Shown piece by piece: positions 1-6,832 of a stretch of 16,885 nt of DNA. The stretch lies in NCBI GenBank assembly GCA_964577255.1, contig CAZNYM010000041.1, positions 1 to 16,885 of the forward strand. The letters run 5' to 3'. The translations under genes and the position numbers were made by a program. The stretch comes from Micavibrio_C sp964577255 (GTDB lineage: Bacteria > Pseudomonadota > Alphaproteobacteria > Micavibrionales > Micavibrionaceae). The first letter of the stretch is position 1. The number at the start of each line of letters is the position of its first letter. Below the pieces are notes generated by a model. It was not told the DNA's origin and ran no database searches. It saw only the letters and a list, made by a program, of their open reading frames with translations.

Positions 1-53
1 GCGAAGGCGGCCGCACAGTCGGCGCCGGCGTCGTTTCAAAAATTTTGAAGTAA
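1..53 (+). CDS. tuf: Elongation factor Tu, C-terminal end (partial)
   Basis: Only the last 16 full codons are inside the window. Read from base 3 they give EGGRTVGAGVVSKILK and then TAA at 51-53. This is the characteristic EF-Tu C-terminus (REGGRTVGAG.V), part of the third beta-barrel domain. EF-Tu carries aminoacyl-tRNA to the ribosome as a GTPase. Its place upstream of tRNA-Trp and secE-nusG matches the widespread tuf - tRNA-Trp - secE order, which supports the call despite the short length. A different frame is also open to a TGA at 46-48, but its peptide is Ala-rich and matches nothing I recognise. A strong terminator follows 23 bases after the stop. Confidence 0.9.
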   Translation, partial: EGGRTVGAGVVSKILK

Positions 54-76
54 GGCAGGCGCTTGCTTCTATGCAC

Positions 77-105
77 AAAAAACCCCGGCTAGACCGGGGT
101 TTTTT
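77..105 (+). terminator. Rho-independent terminator after tuf
   Basis: A perfect 12-bp stem, AAAAAACCCCGG (77-88) against CCGGGGTTTTTT (94-105), has a 5-nt CTAGA loop. The 3' arm ends in six T residues, and the 5' A-run would allow bidirectional function. It ends the tuf transcript, so the downstream CYTH-like gene probably needs its own promoter. Confidence 0.9.
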
Positions 106-152
106 ATTGGCCCGGCCGCGGAGACATAGTAAAAAGCGGGTAATCGAACGGG

Positions 153-1025
153 GTGTGTCCACTGAAAAAAGACATTAAAAAAGATACGGGCAAGAGCAAG
201 GGGGTTCCTGAATCCCTGGCTTACGACTCCTTCTATGAGCAGGAACGCAAATACAACGTCCGCCACCCCAATCATGTCGGCCTGCTGCAGCAATCGATTA
301 TCGCCGACGATCACTTCGTCACGCTCGATTATCCCCCGTTCCGCAGCGATCTGATGGCGTCCGTGGGTTTGATCGGCGCGCCGCAAGAAATCACCGCGCC
401 GCGCCAGCGCTTTTACTTCGACGACCTCCGTCTCAGCGGCTTCCTGAACGGCGTGGAAATCCGCATCGAGCCGCGCCGCCAGGGCCGCGAGGAAGGCTGG
501 CCCTTCCGCCAGGTGGTGAAGATCGGCGAGCCCGGCAGCGCCGAACAGCACACGCTGCAGCGCATGGAATATCCGGCCCGCCTGCGCGCGCTCAAGCCCG
601 ACCTTACTGTGGTGGGCAACGGCAACGGCCGTTATCTCGCCGATGTTTTCAACGTCAAGAGCTTGGCGCGCGCCGTGCTGCATCCACTCCTGCGCATCCA
701 TTCGCAGCGCTGGAAGATGGAATACCACCCCGAAGGCGACCCCGACACGCTGATCGAACTTGCGCTCGACGTTGGCCGGGGCCAGACCCTGAGCGGCTAT
801 GTGTGGGACATCCGCCAGCTCGAGCTTGAGATCAAGGCGGGCGACCCGCAGACGCTGGACGCCGAAGAGAGGTATCTTCGCACGCGCTTTCCTTTTCTTG
901 AGCCTGAATTCCGCTCCAAGCCCACGCCCGGCTTTGAAATCCTGGGCTCGTTCATCGACGTGCAGGGCCCGAAACCCCTTAAGAAACTGGCACAGGCCGG
1001 GGCCTTCCCGCCCCCCAGAGCTTGA
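153..1025 (+). CDS. CYTH-like domain protein (divergent triphosphatase-type fold)
   Basis: This encodes a 290-aa protein with a GTG start; no ATG occurs before residue 69, and the SD is weak (GAACGGG just upstream). The order of motifs matches the CYTH (adenylate cyclase IV/triphosphatase) tunnel fold. They are a YFDD strand (88-91) with IRIEPRR (103-109), VVKIG (121-125), QRMEYPARL (136-144), RWKMEY (186-191), IELALDVG (201-208) and the typical LELEIKAGD (223-231). E. coli YgiF shows the same series, for example IEIALDQG followed by ELELELLSGD. CYTH enzymes hydrolyse tripolyphosphate, thiamine-PPP or similar substrates in a metal-filled barrel. The defining N-terminal ExExK motif is not visible: the stretch before the first strand (about 40-80) lacks it. 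Activity may be altered or lost. It lies between tuf and tRNA-Trp, where a gene is unexpected. Family call moderately sure, substrate unknown. Confidence 0.65.
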   Translation: MCPLKKDIKKDTGKSKGVPESLAYDSFYEQERKYNVRHPNHVGLLQQSIIADDHFVTLDYPPFRSDLMASVGLIGAPQEITAPRQRFYFDDLRLSGFLNGVEIRIEPRRQGREEGWPFRQVVKIGEPGSAEQHTLQRMEYPARLRALKPDLTVVGNGNGRYLADVFNVKSLARAVLHPLLRIHSQRWKMEYHPEGDPDTLIELALDVGRGQTLSGYVWDIRQLELEIKAGDPQTLDAEERYLRTRFPFLEPEFRSKPTPGFEILGSFIDVQGPKPLKKLAQAGAFPPPRA

Positions 1026-1050
1026 GTTTTCCCGCCGCTTCCGTTACATA
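1022..1050 (+). promoter_or_regulatory. Possible tRNA-Trp promoter
   Basis: TTGAGT (1022-1027), a 17-nt spacer and TACATA (1045-1050) would start transcription near 1057, about 14 nt before the mature tRNA. The -10 match is poor. Position is the main support. Confidence 0.25.
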
Positions 1051-1070
1051 TGGGGCCGTCAAAGGCCTAT

Positions 1071-1146
1071 AGGGGTATAGCTCAGCTGGTAGAGCGACGG
1101 TCTCCAAAACCGTAGGTCGAGGGTTCGAGCCCTTCTGCCCCTGCCA
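1071..1146 (+). tRNA. trnW: tRNA-Trp (anticodon CCA)
   Basis: A 76-nt cloverleaf with encoded 3' CCA. The acceptor stem AGGGGTA pairs with TGCCCCT (7 bp, one G-T), with discriminator G. The D-arm contains AGCTCAGCTGGTAGAGC. The anticodon arm ACGGTCTCCAAAACCGT displays CCA, which reads UGG Trp. The T-arm has GGTTCGAGCC. Trp tRNA is the one usually found between tuf and secE. Here it is separated from secE by about 5.5 kb of other genes. A weak 4-bp AAGC/GCTT hairpin at 1153-1166 runs into T residues and may end the transcript. Confidence 0.97.
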
Positions 1147-1168
1147 TTTTTCAAGCAGCCTCGCTTTT

Positions 1169-1711
1169 TTAGTGCGGTGTTTTTATCAGATAACCCAGAT
1201 CAAAATTCATTTTCTTCAGCTGTGCCAGTATTGAGTTATAAAGCGCCGGATCCATTGCGGGCTTACGGGAAAGTATCCAAAGATACTGGCGGTCCGGCTC
1301 GCTGACGACAGCATATTCATAGCCGACCTCATCAAGCATGATAATCCAGTAATCGCCGTAAAAAGGTCTGAAGAAAGATACCCGCAGGCGCGCATTCTCA
1401 CTCTCGGGAACGATCCTGGCAACACCACGCGCTTCATGCAGCGGCCCGTCAAGAGAATCTTTCCGGCAACTGTTAAGGACGTCAATATTGCCATCGGCGC
1501 GTAAATCGTATCGGGCTGTCACGGCAAAACAACCTTCCTCGAATGAATGCGGATAGCGCGCGATTTCATACCATGTGCCGAGATAGCGGGATACATCGAC
1601 GGCCGCGACAGTTTCCAGTGGCGGGTATGGCTGCGCAGGTACAGTGCTGCACCCGGACAAGGGAAAAATTGTTGCAATCACAAAAAAAGAAAATAAAAAA
1701 ACCTGCTTCAT
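1169..1711 (-). CDS. blc: Outer-membrane lipocalin, Blc family (lipoprotein)
   Basis: From the ATG at 1711 this is a 180-aa lipoprotein, close to E. coli Blc (177 aa). The signal peptide ends in the lipobox LSGC, with lipidated Cys21 followed by Ser22. The lack of Asp at +2 favours outer-membrane sorting. The first lipocalin signature GTWYEIAR is at 45-52. The barrel strands YWIIMLD (121-127) and YEYAVVSEPDRQYLWILSR (131-149) are typical of bacterial Blc. Family members bind fatty acids or lysophospholipids and are linked to envelope stress or membrane repair. A GTG at 1729 would add six residues and has a better SD (AAAGAAG, 7 nt upstream), so the start is uncertain. The gene is clearly richer in A/T than its neighbours, which suggests separate acquisition. 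It runs opposite to everything else here. Confidence 0.9.
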   Translation of the reverse strand: MKQVFLFSFFVIATIFPLSGCSTVPAQPYPPLETVAAVDVSRYLGTWYEIARYPHSFEEGCFAVTARYDLRADGNIDVLNSCRKDSLDGPLHEARGVARIVPESENARLRVSFFRPFYGDYWIIMLDEVGYEYAVVSEPDRQYLWILSRKPAMDPALYNSILAQLKKMNFDLGYLIKTPH

Positions 1712-1740
1712 GGTGTGGCAGAGTAACACAACAATTCTTC

Positions 1741-1768
1741 TTTACCTGCGATATTTTGCAGTTATAGT
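1741..1768 (+). promoter_or_regulatory. Putative gcv operon promoter, leaderless transcript
   Basis: TTTACC (1741-1746), a 16-nt spacer and TATAGT (1763-1768). The expected start point, 6-8 nt after the -10, falls on the gcvT ATG at 1775. No SD precedes that ATG. Both facts together suggest a leaderless mRNA. They also leave no room for a glycine riboswitch in the leader. Confidence 0.5.
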
Positions 1769-1788
1769 CTCCTTATGGCCGATCTCAA
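1761..1788 (-). promoter_or_regulatory. Putative promoter of the lipocalin gene
   Basis: On the minus strand, TTGAGA (complement of 1783-1788), a 16-nt spacer and TATAAC (complement of 1761-1766) match consensus at 5/6 each. Transcription would start near 1754. The -35 box lies within the first codons of gcvT, and the -10 box overlaps the -10 proposed for gcvT on the other strand. Confidence 0.5.
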
Positions 1789-2863
1789 AACCCCTCTTCA
1801 TGCTGCCCATCTCTTGCGCGGCGCGAAAATGGGCCCGTTCGCGGGCTACGACATGCCGCTTTATTACCCCGAAGGGGTGATCAAGGAGCATGAATGGGTG
1901 CGGTCGCAGGCAGGGCTATTCGATGTTTCGCACATGGGCCAAGTCGTTCTGGAAGGGCCGGGCGTGGTGCCGTTCCTTGAGCGTATCACGCCTTCAAATT
2001 TTGCAAAAGCGGCGCACGGCTTCGCCAAATACACGGTGATGACCAACCCACAGGGCGGCATCGTCGACGACCTCATCATCACGCGCTTGAACGACAGCAA
2101 ATTTTTCACCGTCATCAACGCCGGCTGCAAAGAAAAGGATATCGCCTGGATGACGGCCAACCTGCCCGCCGATGTCACGCTCACCCGGCTCGACGATCGC
2201 GCGCTGATCGCCCTGCAGGGGCAAAAGGCCGAAACGGCGCTGTGCGAGGCATTGAAAATCGACGCGGCGGCGCTTGGCTATATGCGGCTGATGAGCGCGG
2301 GCGATCTGTTCGTCAGCCGCCTGGGCTATACCGGCGAGGATGGATTTGAAATCAGCTTGCCGGCAGCGCAGGCCGAAGCGGCATGGAACGCGCTTCTGGC
2401 CCACGGGGCGGTGAAGCCCGTGGGCCTGGCCGCACGGGATTCCCTGCGGCTCGAGATGGGGTATCCGCTTTATGGTCATGATATCGACGACACCACCAGC
2501 CCGCTTGCCGCCGATCTCGGCTGGGTTATGGGCAAGGGGAACATGGGCTTCATCGGCGCGGACAAGGTTATGGACGCGCCCCTTGATAAAAAGCGAGTAG
2601 GCATAAAGCTCACCGGCAAGGGCGTCGCGCGCGAAGGCGCCGAGATCCGCAGCGCGCAGGATGAAAAAATCGGTGTGCTGACAAGCGGCGGTCATTCGCC
2701 CACGCTAAAGGCCTCGATCGGCATGGGTTACGTGCCGCTTGAATGTGCCGTGCCGGGCACGCCGATATTCGTCAATGTGCGCGGCGTCAACATCGCCGCC
2801 GAAATTGCCACGCTGCCGTTTGTGCCCGCGCGCACCAAATCCGCTAAAAATGCCGCCGCCTGA
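1775..2863 (+). CDS. gcvT: Glycine cleavage T protein (aminomethyltransferase)
   Basis: A 362-aa protein (E. coli GcvT: 364) that moves the aminomethyl group from lipoyl-GcvH to tetrahydrofolate, giving methylene-THF and ammonia. Full-length family features are present: FAGYDMPLYY near the N-terminus, FDVSHMGQ (49-56), GGIVDDLI (94-101) with the conserved catalytic-type Asp, a folate-site segment with VINAGCKEKD, and ARDSLRLEMGYPLYGHDI in the C-terminal half. It is the first gene of the gcvT-H-PA-PB operon, 14 nt ahead of gcvH. It has no SD and probably starts a leaderless transcript. Domain order and length are ordinary. Confidence 0.96.
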   Translation: MADLKTPLHAAHLLRGAKMGPFAGYDMPLYYPEGVIKEHEWVRSQAGLFDVSHMGQVVLEGPGVVPFLERITPSNFAKAAHGFAKYTVMTNPQGGIVDDLIITRLNDSKFFTVINAGCKEKDIAWMTANLPADVTLTRLDDRALIALQGQKAETALCEALKIDAAALGYMRLMSAGDLFVSRLGYTGEDGFEISLPAAQAEAAWNALLAHGAVKPVGLAARDSLRLEMGYPLYGHDIDDTTSPLAADLGWVMGKGNMGFIGADKVMDAPLDKKRVGIKLTGKGVAREGAEIRSAQDEKIGVLTSGGHSPTLKASIGMGYVPLECAVPGTPIFVNVRGVNIAAEIATLPFVPARTKSAKNAAA

Positions 2864-2877
2864 TAAGGAGTGATCAC

Positions 2878-3258
2878 ATGACAGACAATCTGAAATATAC
2901 CACAGAACATGAATGGCTGAAGATCGAGGGCGGTAATGTCGCCGTCATCGGCATTACGGCCTACGCCCAGGACGCGCTGGGCGATCTCGTGTTCGTCGAA
3001 TTGCCCGAAGTGGGCCGCCAGCTGAAAAAGGGCGAGCATTTCGCGGTGGTTGAGTCGGTCAAAACGGCTGCCGAAGTCTATACCCCCGTCGCGGGTGAGA
3101 TCGTAGCCGTCAACGACAACCTGGCGGGCGATCCGGAATTGATCAAAAAATCGCTCGAGGAGGGTTGGATCGCCAAGATCAAAGTCGGCGACACCGCCGA
3201 TCTGGAAGCTCTGATGGACCGCGTCGCTTACGACAAATTTGTCGCTACGTTGGCCTGA
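2878..3258 (+). CDS. gcvH: Glycine cleavage H protein (lipoyl carrier)
   Basis: A 126-aa lipoyl-domain protein, near the usual 125-130. It shuttles the methylamine intermediate between P, T and L proteins on its lipoyl arm. The lipoylation site is Lys62 in ESVKTAAEVY, inside a VVESVK...YTPVAGE hairpin. The N-terminal KYTTEHEWLK is diagnostic. A good SD (AAGGAG, 2865-2870) precedes the ATG. An 80-nt gap to gcvPA is larger than the other spacings in this operon and holds a possible internal promoter. The L protein (dihydrolipoamide dehydrogenase) is not in the window and is probably shared with other complexes. Confidence 0.97.
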   Translation: MTDNLKYTTEHEWLKIEGGNVAVIGITAYAQDALGDLVFVELPEVGRQLKKGEHFAVVESVKTAAEVYTPVAGEIVAVNDNLAGDPELIKKSLEEGWIAKIKVGDTADLEALMDRVAYDKFVATLA

Positions 3259-3287
3259 CGCGCCGCCACCGCATGTTCCCGCCGCCC

Positions 3288-3317
3288 TTGTTCAGAGGGG
3301 GCGAGAGGTGCTATAAA
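3288..3317 (+). promoter_or_regulatory. Possible internal promoter before gcvPA
   Basis: TTGTTC (3288-3293), an 18-nt spacer and TATAAA (3312-3317) lie in the gcvH-gcvPA gap. The -10 is strong and the -35 weak. A start near 3324 would leave a short leader with the SD GGAG (3329-3332). Confidence 0.35.
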
Positions 3318-3338
3318 GGGCACCTTCGGGAGTATGCC

Positions 3339-4616
3339 ATGCGTTATCTGCCTCAAACCCGGCAAAGCCGCGACGTCATGCTGGCCGCCGCCGGCGTCAA
3401 ATCCGTCGACGAGCTTTACCGCGACGTTCCCAAAGCCGCTTTCATCAAGGGCAAAGCCGCCATCGCCGATCATAAGGGCGAGCTTGAGATCGAGCGCATC
3501 CTCACCGACTACGCCAACCAGAACCAGGCAGCGCCTGCCGGCCCCTTCTTCCTGGGTGCGGGTTGCTATTACCATCACATTCCCGCGACCGTTGATTACA
3601 TCATCCAGCGTTCCGAATTCCTGACTTCTTACACGCCTTATCAACCCGAGATCGCCCAGGGCACACTGCAGGTGATCTATGAATTCCAGACCTTCATCGC
3701 CCAGCTGACGGGGCAGGATATCGCGAACGCTAGCATGTATGACGGCGCCACCGCATGTGCCGAAGCGGCGCTGATGGCCATGCGCGTGACCAGGCGCGGC
3801 AAGGTCGTGACTGGCAACGCGTTGCATCCGCATTATTCCGAAGTGTTGAAATCCTATATCGGCAATCACGCGGGTGCCGCTCTGGCTGAAGGTAAGCCGG
3901 ATGGAGAAACCGCCTGCGTGATCGTCCAGGTTCCCGATTTCCACGGCACGCCGCACGATCTCGCTTCATGGCGCGCGCTTTGCGATGAAACCGGGGCGCT
4001 TCTGGTCGTTGTGATCAATGAAATCCTGTCGCTCGGGCTTCTGCCTGCCCCGGCTGCAGCCGACATCGTCTGCGGCGAAGCGCAGTCGATTGGAATCCCT
4101 ATGGGGTTCGGCGGGCCGCATCTGGGCTTCTTCGCCACGCGCGAAAAATATCTGCGCCAGATGCCGGGGCGTCTGTGCGGCATGACGGTCGACGCCGACG
4201 GGCGGCGCGGCTTCGTCCTGACCCTGAACACGCGTGAGCAGCATATCCGCCGCGAAAAGGCGACATCGAATATCTGCACCAACCAGGGGCTGATGGCGCT
4301 GGCTTTCACCGTGCACATGGCGCTTCTGGGCGAGGGTGGCTTCAGGCAGCTCGCGCATCTCAATCACGAACGTGCCTGCGCGCTCGCCGATGCGCTGGGC
4401 GGTGTCAAGGGCGTGAAGGTCGAAAACAAGGCCTTCTTCAACGAATTCGTGATCATGCTGACCAAACCCGCGGCCACGATCGTCGAAACGCTGGCCGAAC
4501 AGGGCATCATCGCCGGCTATGCGCTTGAAGGGGGTCGCCTTCTGGTTGCGGCGACTGAAATGACCGGGGATGACGACATCGTTTCTTTCTGCAACGCTTT
4601 GAAGAAGGCGCTCTGA
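3339..4616 (+). CDS. gcvPA: Glycine dehydrogenase (decarboxylating), subunit 1
   Basis: A 425-aa N-terminal half of the split P protein. The frame is open further upstream, but ATG 3339 gives MRYLPQT, a normal subunit-1 N-terminus, with SD GGAG 6 nt upstream. With GcvPB it forms the PLP enzyme that decarboxylates glycine and loads the aminomethyl group onto GcvH. Family motifs include FLGAGCYYHHIPA (71-83), PYQPEIAQG (100-108), MYDGATA (133-139) and a GIPMGFGGPHLGFF segment. The PLP lysine is in subunit 2, as expected. Only one base separates its stop from the gcvPB start, which suggests translational coupling. The split arrangement is common in many bacteria, unlike the fused enteric GcvP. 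Confidence 0.95.
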   Translation: MRYLPQTRQSRDVMLAAAGVKSVDELYRDVPKAAFIKGKAAIADHKGELEIERILTDYANQNQAAPAGPFFLGAGCYYHHIPATVDYIIQRSEFLTSYTPYQPEIAQGTLQVIYEFQTFIAQLTGQDIANASMYDGATACAEAALMAMRVTRRGKVVTGNALHPHYSEVLKSYIGNHAGAALAEGKPDGETACVIVQVPDFHGTPHDLASWRALCDETGALLVVVINEILSLGLLPAPAAADIVCGEAQSIGIPMGFGGPHLGFFATREKYLRQMPGRLCGMTVDADGRRGFVLTLNTREQHIRREKATSNICTNQGLMALAFTVHMALLGEGGFRQLAHLNHERACALADALGGVKGVKVENKAFFNEFVIMLTKPAATIVETLAEQGIIAGYALEGGRLLVAATEMTGDDDIVSFCNALKKAL

Positions 4617-4617
4617 C

Positions 4618-6150
4618 ATGGTGGCGGACAAGAAAATGGACACGATGGACGGCTCGGGTGCAGGCGACATTATGGCGGGTACGCGCGGCCTGCGCTATGA
4701 AGAGAATCTGCTGTGGGAGAAGACGCCGGGCGATCATCCGGGCGTCGACCTGCCCTCGCCCAAGGGGCTGAAAAGCCGCACCGGCCTGCCCGAGCGGACG
4801 AAAATCGGCCTGCCGCAGGTGTCCGAGCCTGAAGTGTTGCGCCATTTTGTGCGGCTTTCGACTAAAAATTATTCCATCGATCACGGCTTCTTTCCTTTAG
4901 GCAGCTGCACGATGAAGCACAATCCGCGCCTCAACGAAAAGATGGCGCGCCTGGCAGGACTTGCGCATATCCATCCGCTGCAGCCCGAAAGTACGGTGCA
5001 GGGCGCGCTCGCGTTGATGCACGAACTGCAAAACATCCTTGGCGAACTGACCAATTTGCGCGGCGTGTGCCTGACGCCCGCCGCCGGCGCGCACGGCGAA
5101 CTGGCCGGCCTCATGACCATCCGCCGCGCGCACGAGCAAAACGGGCAGGGGCACAGAAACGTCGTGCTGGTACCCGATTCCGCACACGGCACCAACCCGG
5201 CCACGGCCGCGATGTGCGATTACCAAATCCGCGTCATCCCCACCAAGGAAGGCGGGCGCGTGACGCTTGAGGCATTCAGGGAGGCACTGGGCGACGGCAA
5301 TGACGTCGCCGGCATGATGGTCACCAACCCCAACACCTGCGGCCTGTTTGAGCGCGACATCATCGCCATCGCCGATCTGCTGCACAAGGCGGGCGGGTAT
5401 TTCTACTGCGACGGCGCCAATTTCAACGCGCTGGTGGGCAAGGTGCGCCCGGGCGATTTCGGCGTCGATGTCATGCACATCAACCTTCATAAGACGTTTT
5501 CGACCCCGCACGGCGGCGGCGGCCCGGGCTCAGGCCCCATCTGCGTGACCGAAAAGCTGCGCCCCTATCTGCCGATGCCGCTGGTCGTGAAAAAACTGGA
5601 CGGCTCCTATCACCTCGAAGCCGAGGGCGAGCGCCCCACAAGCCTGGGGCGCCTCAAGGGCTTCCAGGGTCAGTTCGGCATGCATGTTCGCGCCCTGACT
5701 TATATCCTGTCGCACGGCGCCGACGGGCTGAAGCAGGTCTCCGAGGACGCCGTGCTCAATGCCAATTATATCCTGAGCCAGCTCAAGGACGATTATCATG
5801 TGCCCTACGAAGGGCCGTGCATGCATGAATGCCTGCTGACCGACAAACGGCAGAAAGATGCCGGCATCACCACACTCGACATCGCTAAAACCCTGATCGA
5901 GCACGGTATGCACCCGATGACGGTGTATTTCCCCCTGGTCGTTTCCGGCGCGATGCTGATCGAGCCGACCGAAACCGAAAGCAAGGAAGCGCTTGACCGT
6001 TTCATCGCCGTCATGAAAATGATCGCTGCCGGCGTCAAGGCGGGCAATGTCGACAAGTTCCACGACTATCCGCAAAGCGCGCCGCGCCGCCGCCTCGACG
6101 AGGTCAAAGCCGCGCGCGAACCCCAACTCCGCTGGAGGGAATCGCCATGA
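4618..6150 (+). CDS. gcvPB: Glycine dehydrogenase (decarboxylating), subunit 2
   Basis: A 510-aa C-terminal, PLP-bearing half of the P protein. The PLP Schiff-base lysine is Lys292 in HINLHKTFSTPHGGGGPGSG, preceded by YCDGANFNALVG (264-273). FFPLGSCTMKHNPR (91-104) and PDSAHGTNPATAAM (187-199) are typical. The N-terminus starts with about 20 residues of low conservation. Met7 or Met10 could also serve, but ATG 4618 lies directly after the gcvPA stop and fits coupling. The C-terminus is complete and ends in an ATGA overlap with the next small gene. Together with gcvT, gcvH and gcvPA it supplies one-carbon units from glycine. Confidence 0.96.
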   Translation: MVADKKMDTMDGSGAGDIMAGTRGLRYEENLLWEKTPGDHPGVDLPSPKGLKSRTGLPERTKIGLPQVSEPEVLRHFVRLSTKNYSIDHGFFPLGSCTMKHNPRLNEKMARLAGLAHIHPLQPESTVQGALALMHELQNILGELTNLRGVCLTPAAGAHGELAGLMTIRRAHEQNGQGHRNVVLVPDSAHGTNPATAAMCDYQIRVIPTKEGGRVTLEAFREALGDGNDVAGMMVTNPNTCGLFERDIIAIADLLHKAGGYFYCDGANFNALVGKVRPGDFGVDVMHINLHKTFSTPHGGGGPGSGPICVTEKLRPYLPMPLVVKKLDGSYHLEAEGERPTSLGRLKGFQGQFGMHVRALTYILSHGADGLKQVSEDAVLNANYILSQLKDDYHVPYEGPCMHECLLTDKRQKDAGITTLDIAKTLIEHGMHPMTVYFPLVVSGAMLIEPTETESKEALDRFIAVMKMIAAGVKAGNVDKFHDYPQSAPRRRLDEVKAAREPQLRWRESP

Positions 6151-6476
6151 AAAAATGCCTGGGTCTGATGGCTGCGCTTGCGCTCGCATCCTGCACCACC
6201 GTCGAATTCGCGGGTGCGGGTCCGTCCGTCACTTATGCATGCTCGCGCGGGGGCGACGTGACGATCCAGCGGGGGCAGGGGGACGACCATATCCGCGTCG
6301 ATTTCCAGCACGGCGACAAAGGCCGCACCGAGATCCTGGGCCGTATCGATTCCGCCTTCGGTGAGCGCTTCGGGGTCAACGGCGACTATTCTTTCTGGAT
6401 CAACGGTACCCAGGCGCTTTTCGAGACGCCCGAGGGTCTGATCGCCTTCTGCCAGCAGGAAAAGCCGGGCGAATAA
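6147..6476 (+). CDS. Small lipoprotein, MliC-type lysozyme inhibitor-like
   Basis: A 109-aa protein with signal peptide and lipobox LASC (lipidated Cys16, then Thr17). The mature part follows the MliC/PliC pattern: VTYACSRGGDVTI (28-40), SAFGERF (69-75) in place of the usual SxSGARY, FWINGTQALFE (83-93) in place of fWxKGxeA.L, and C-terminal Cys102, which can pair with Cys32. MliC proteins sit in the outer membrane and block c-type lysozyme through two loops. The second-loop lysine usually found in WxKG is Asn86 here, so inhibition is not assured. It overlaps gcvPB by ATGA and is preceded by GGAGGG, so it is translated as the last gene of the gcv operon, an odd partner for glycine catabolism. 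Fold family fairly likely, activity unproven. Confidence 0.65.
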   Translation: MKKCLGLMAALALASCTTVEFAGAGPSVTYACSRGGDVTIQRGQGDDHIRVDFQHGDKGRTEILGRIDSAFGERFGVNGDYSFWINGTQALFETPEGLIAFCQQEKPGE

Positions 6477-6493
6477 GCGTTTTTTCACGCCTC

Positions 6494-6521
6494 TTGACGC
6501 CGGACCCCGTTTTCCTATAAA
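6494..6521 (+). promoter_or_regulatory. secE-nusG promoter
   Basis: TTGACG (6494-6499), a 16-nt spacer and TATAAA (6516-6521), 5/6 matches each. The predicted start is near 6528, leaving a leader of about 90 nt. That leader can form AAAGGT (6545-6550) with ACCTTT (6580-6585), or alternatively CCCGCC with GGCGGG. No terminator is visible after the MliC-like gene, so gcv read-through could also reach secE. Confidence 0.65.
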
Positions 6522-6618
6522 AAATCGCCATTCCCCTTCATCAAAGGTCTCCGCCTCCCGGCCCCCGCCGCGATACGAACCTTTGGCGGGCGGATCGAGT
6601 GAATGCGAAAGGAAGATC

Positions 6619-6810
6619 ATGGCAAAGACGTCGCCGCTTGAATTTTACCGCCAGGTCCGCGCGGAAATGCAGCGGGTCACCTGGCCCTCGAAGAAAGAGC
6701 TGACGGCCAGCACCGTGGCGGTTTTCATCATGGTGATTATCGCCGCGATTTTCCTGTTCCTGGCCGATCAGGTGATGGCCTTTGGCGTCAACCTGATCCT
6801 GGGGCTGTAA
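6619..6810 (+). CDS. secE: Preprotein translocase subunit SecE
   Basis: A 63-aa single-span SecE, typical for bacteria other than enterics. It clamps SecY in the inner-membrane translocon. The cytoplasmic amphipathic helix with the conserved RVTWPSKKEL (residues 18-27) is followed by one transmembrane helix (about 32-58). ATG 6619 was chosen because SD AAAGGAAG lies just upstream and the protein then starts MAKTSPLEF like its relatives. The reading frame extends a little further upstream without a good start. nusG follows 22 bases later, the usual neighbour. Confidence 0.96.
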   Translation: MAKTSPLEFYRQVRAEMQRVTWPSKKELTASTVAVFIMVIIAAIFLFLADQVMAFGVNLILGL

Positions 6811-6832
6811 ACGTTATTGAAGAGAGATGAAA

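Noticed and set aside
1..48. Open frame 1 ending TGA at 46-48 with an Ala-rich tail
   Set aside because: Frame 3 gives the EF-Tu C-terminus, which fits the gene order. The Ala-rich frame matches nothing.
1071..1146. Integration site (att) at tRNA-Trp
   Set aside because: No copy of the tRNA 3' end is seen downstream in the window, and there is no integrase gene.
1169..1774. Glycine riboswitch upstream of gcvT
   Set aside because: Only about 60 nt lie between the two divergent genes, and the predicted transcript starts at the ATG. No tandem aptamer could fit.
3165..3338. A 58-residue N-terminal extension of gcvPA overlapping gcvH
   Set aside because: It overlaps gcvH in another frame and has no family similarity. 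ATG 3339 with its own SD gives the normal start.
3966..4670. Long minus-strand ORFs inside gcvPA and gcvPB
   Set aside because: They are frame shadows in GC-rich genes with no recognisable domain, no SD and a conserved gene on the opposite strand.
6477..6493. GCG-TTTTTTCA-CGC as a terminator after the MliC-like gene
   Set aside because: Only 3 bp of stem, and the T-run is in the loop rather than after it.
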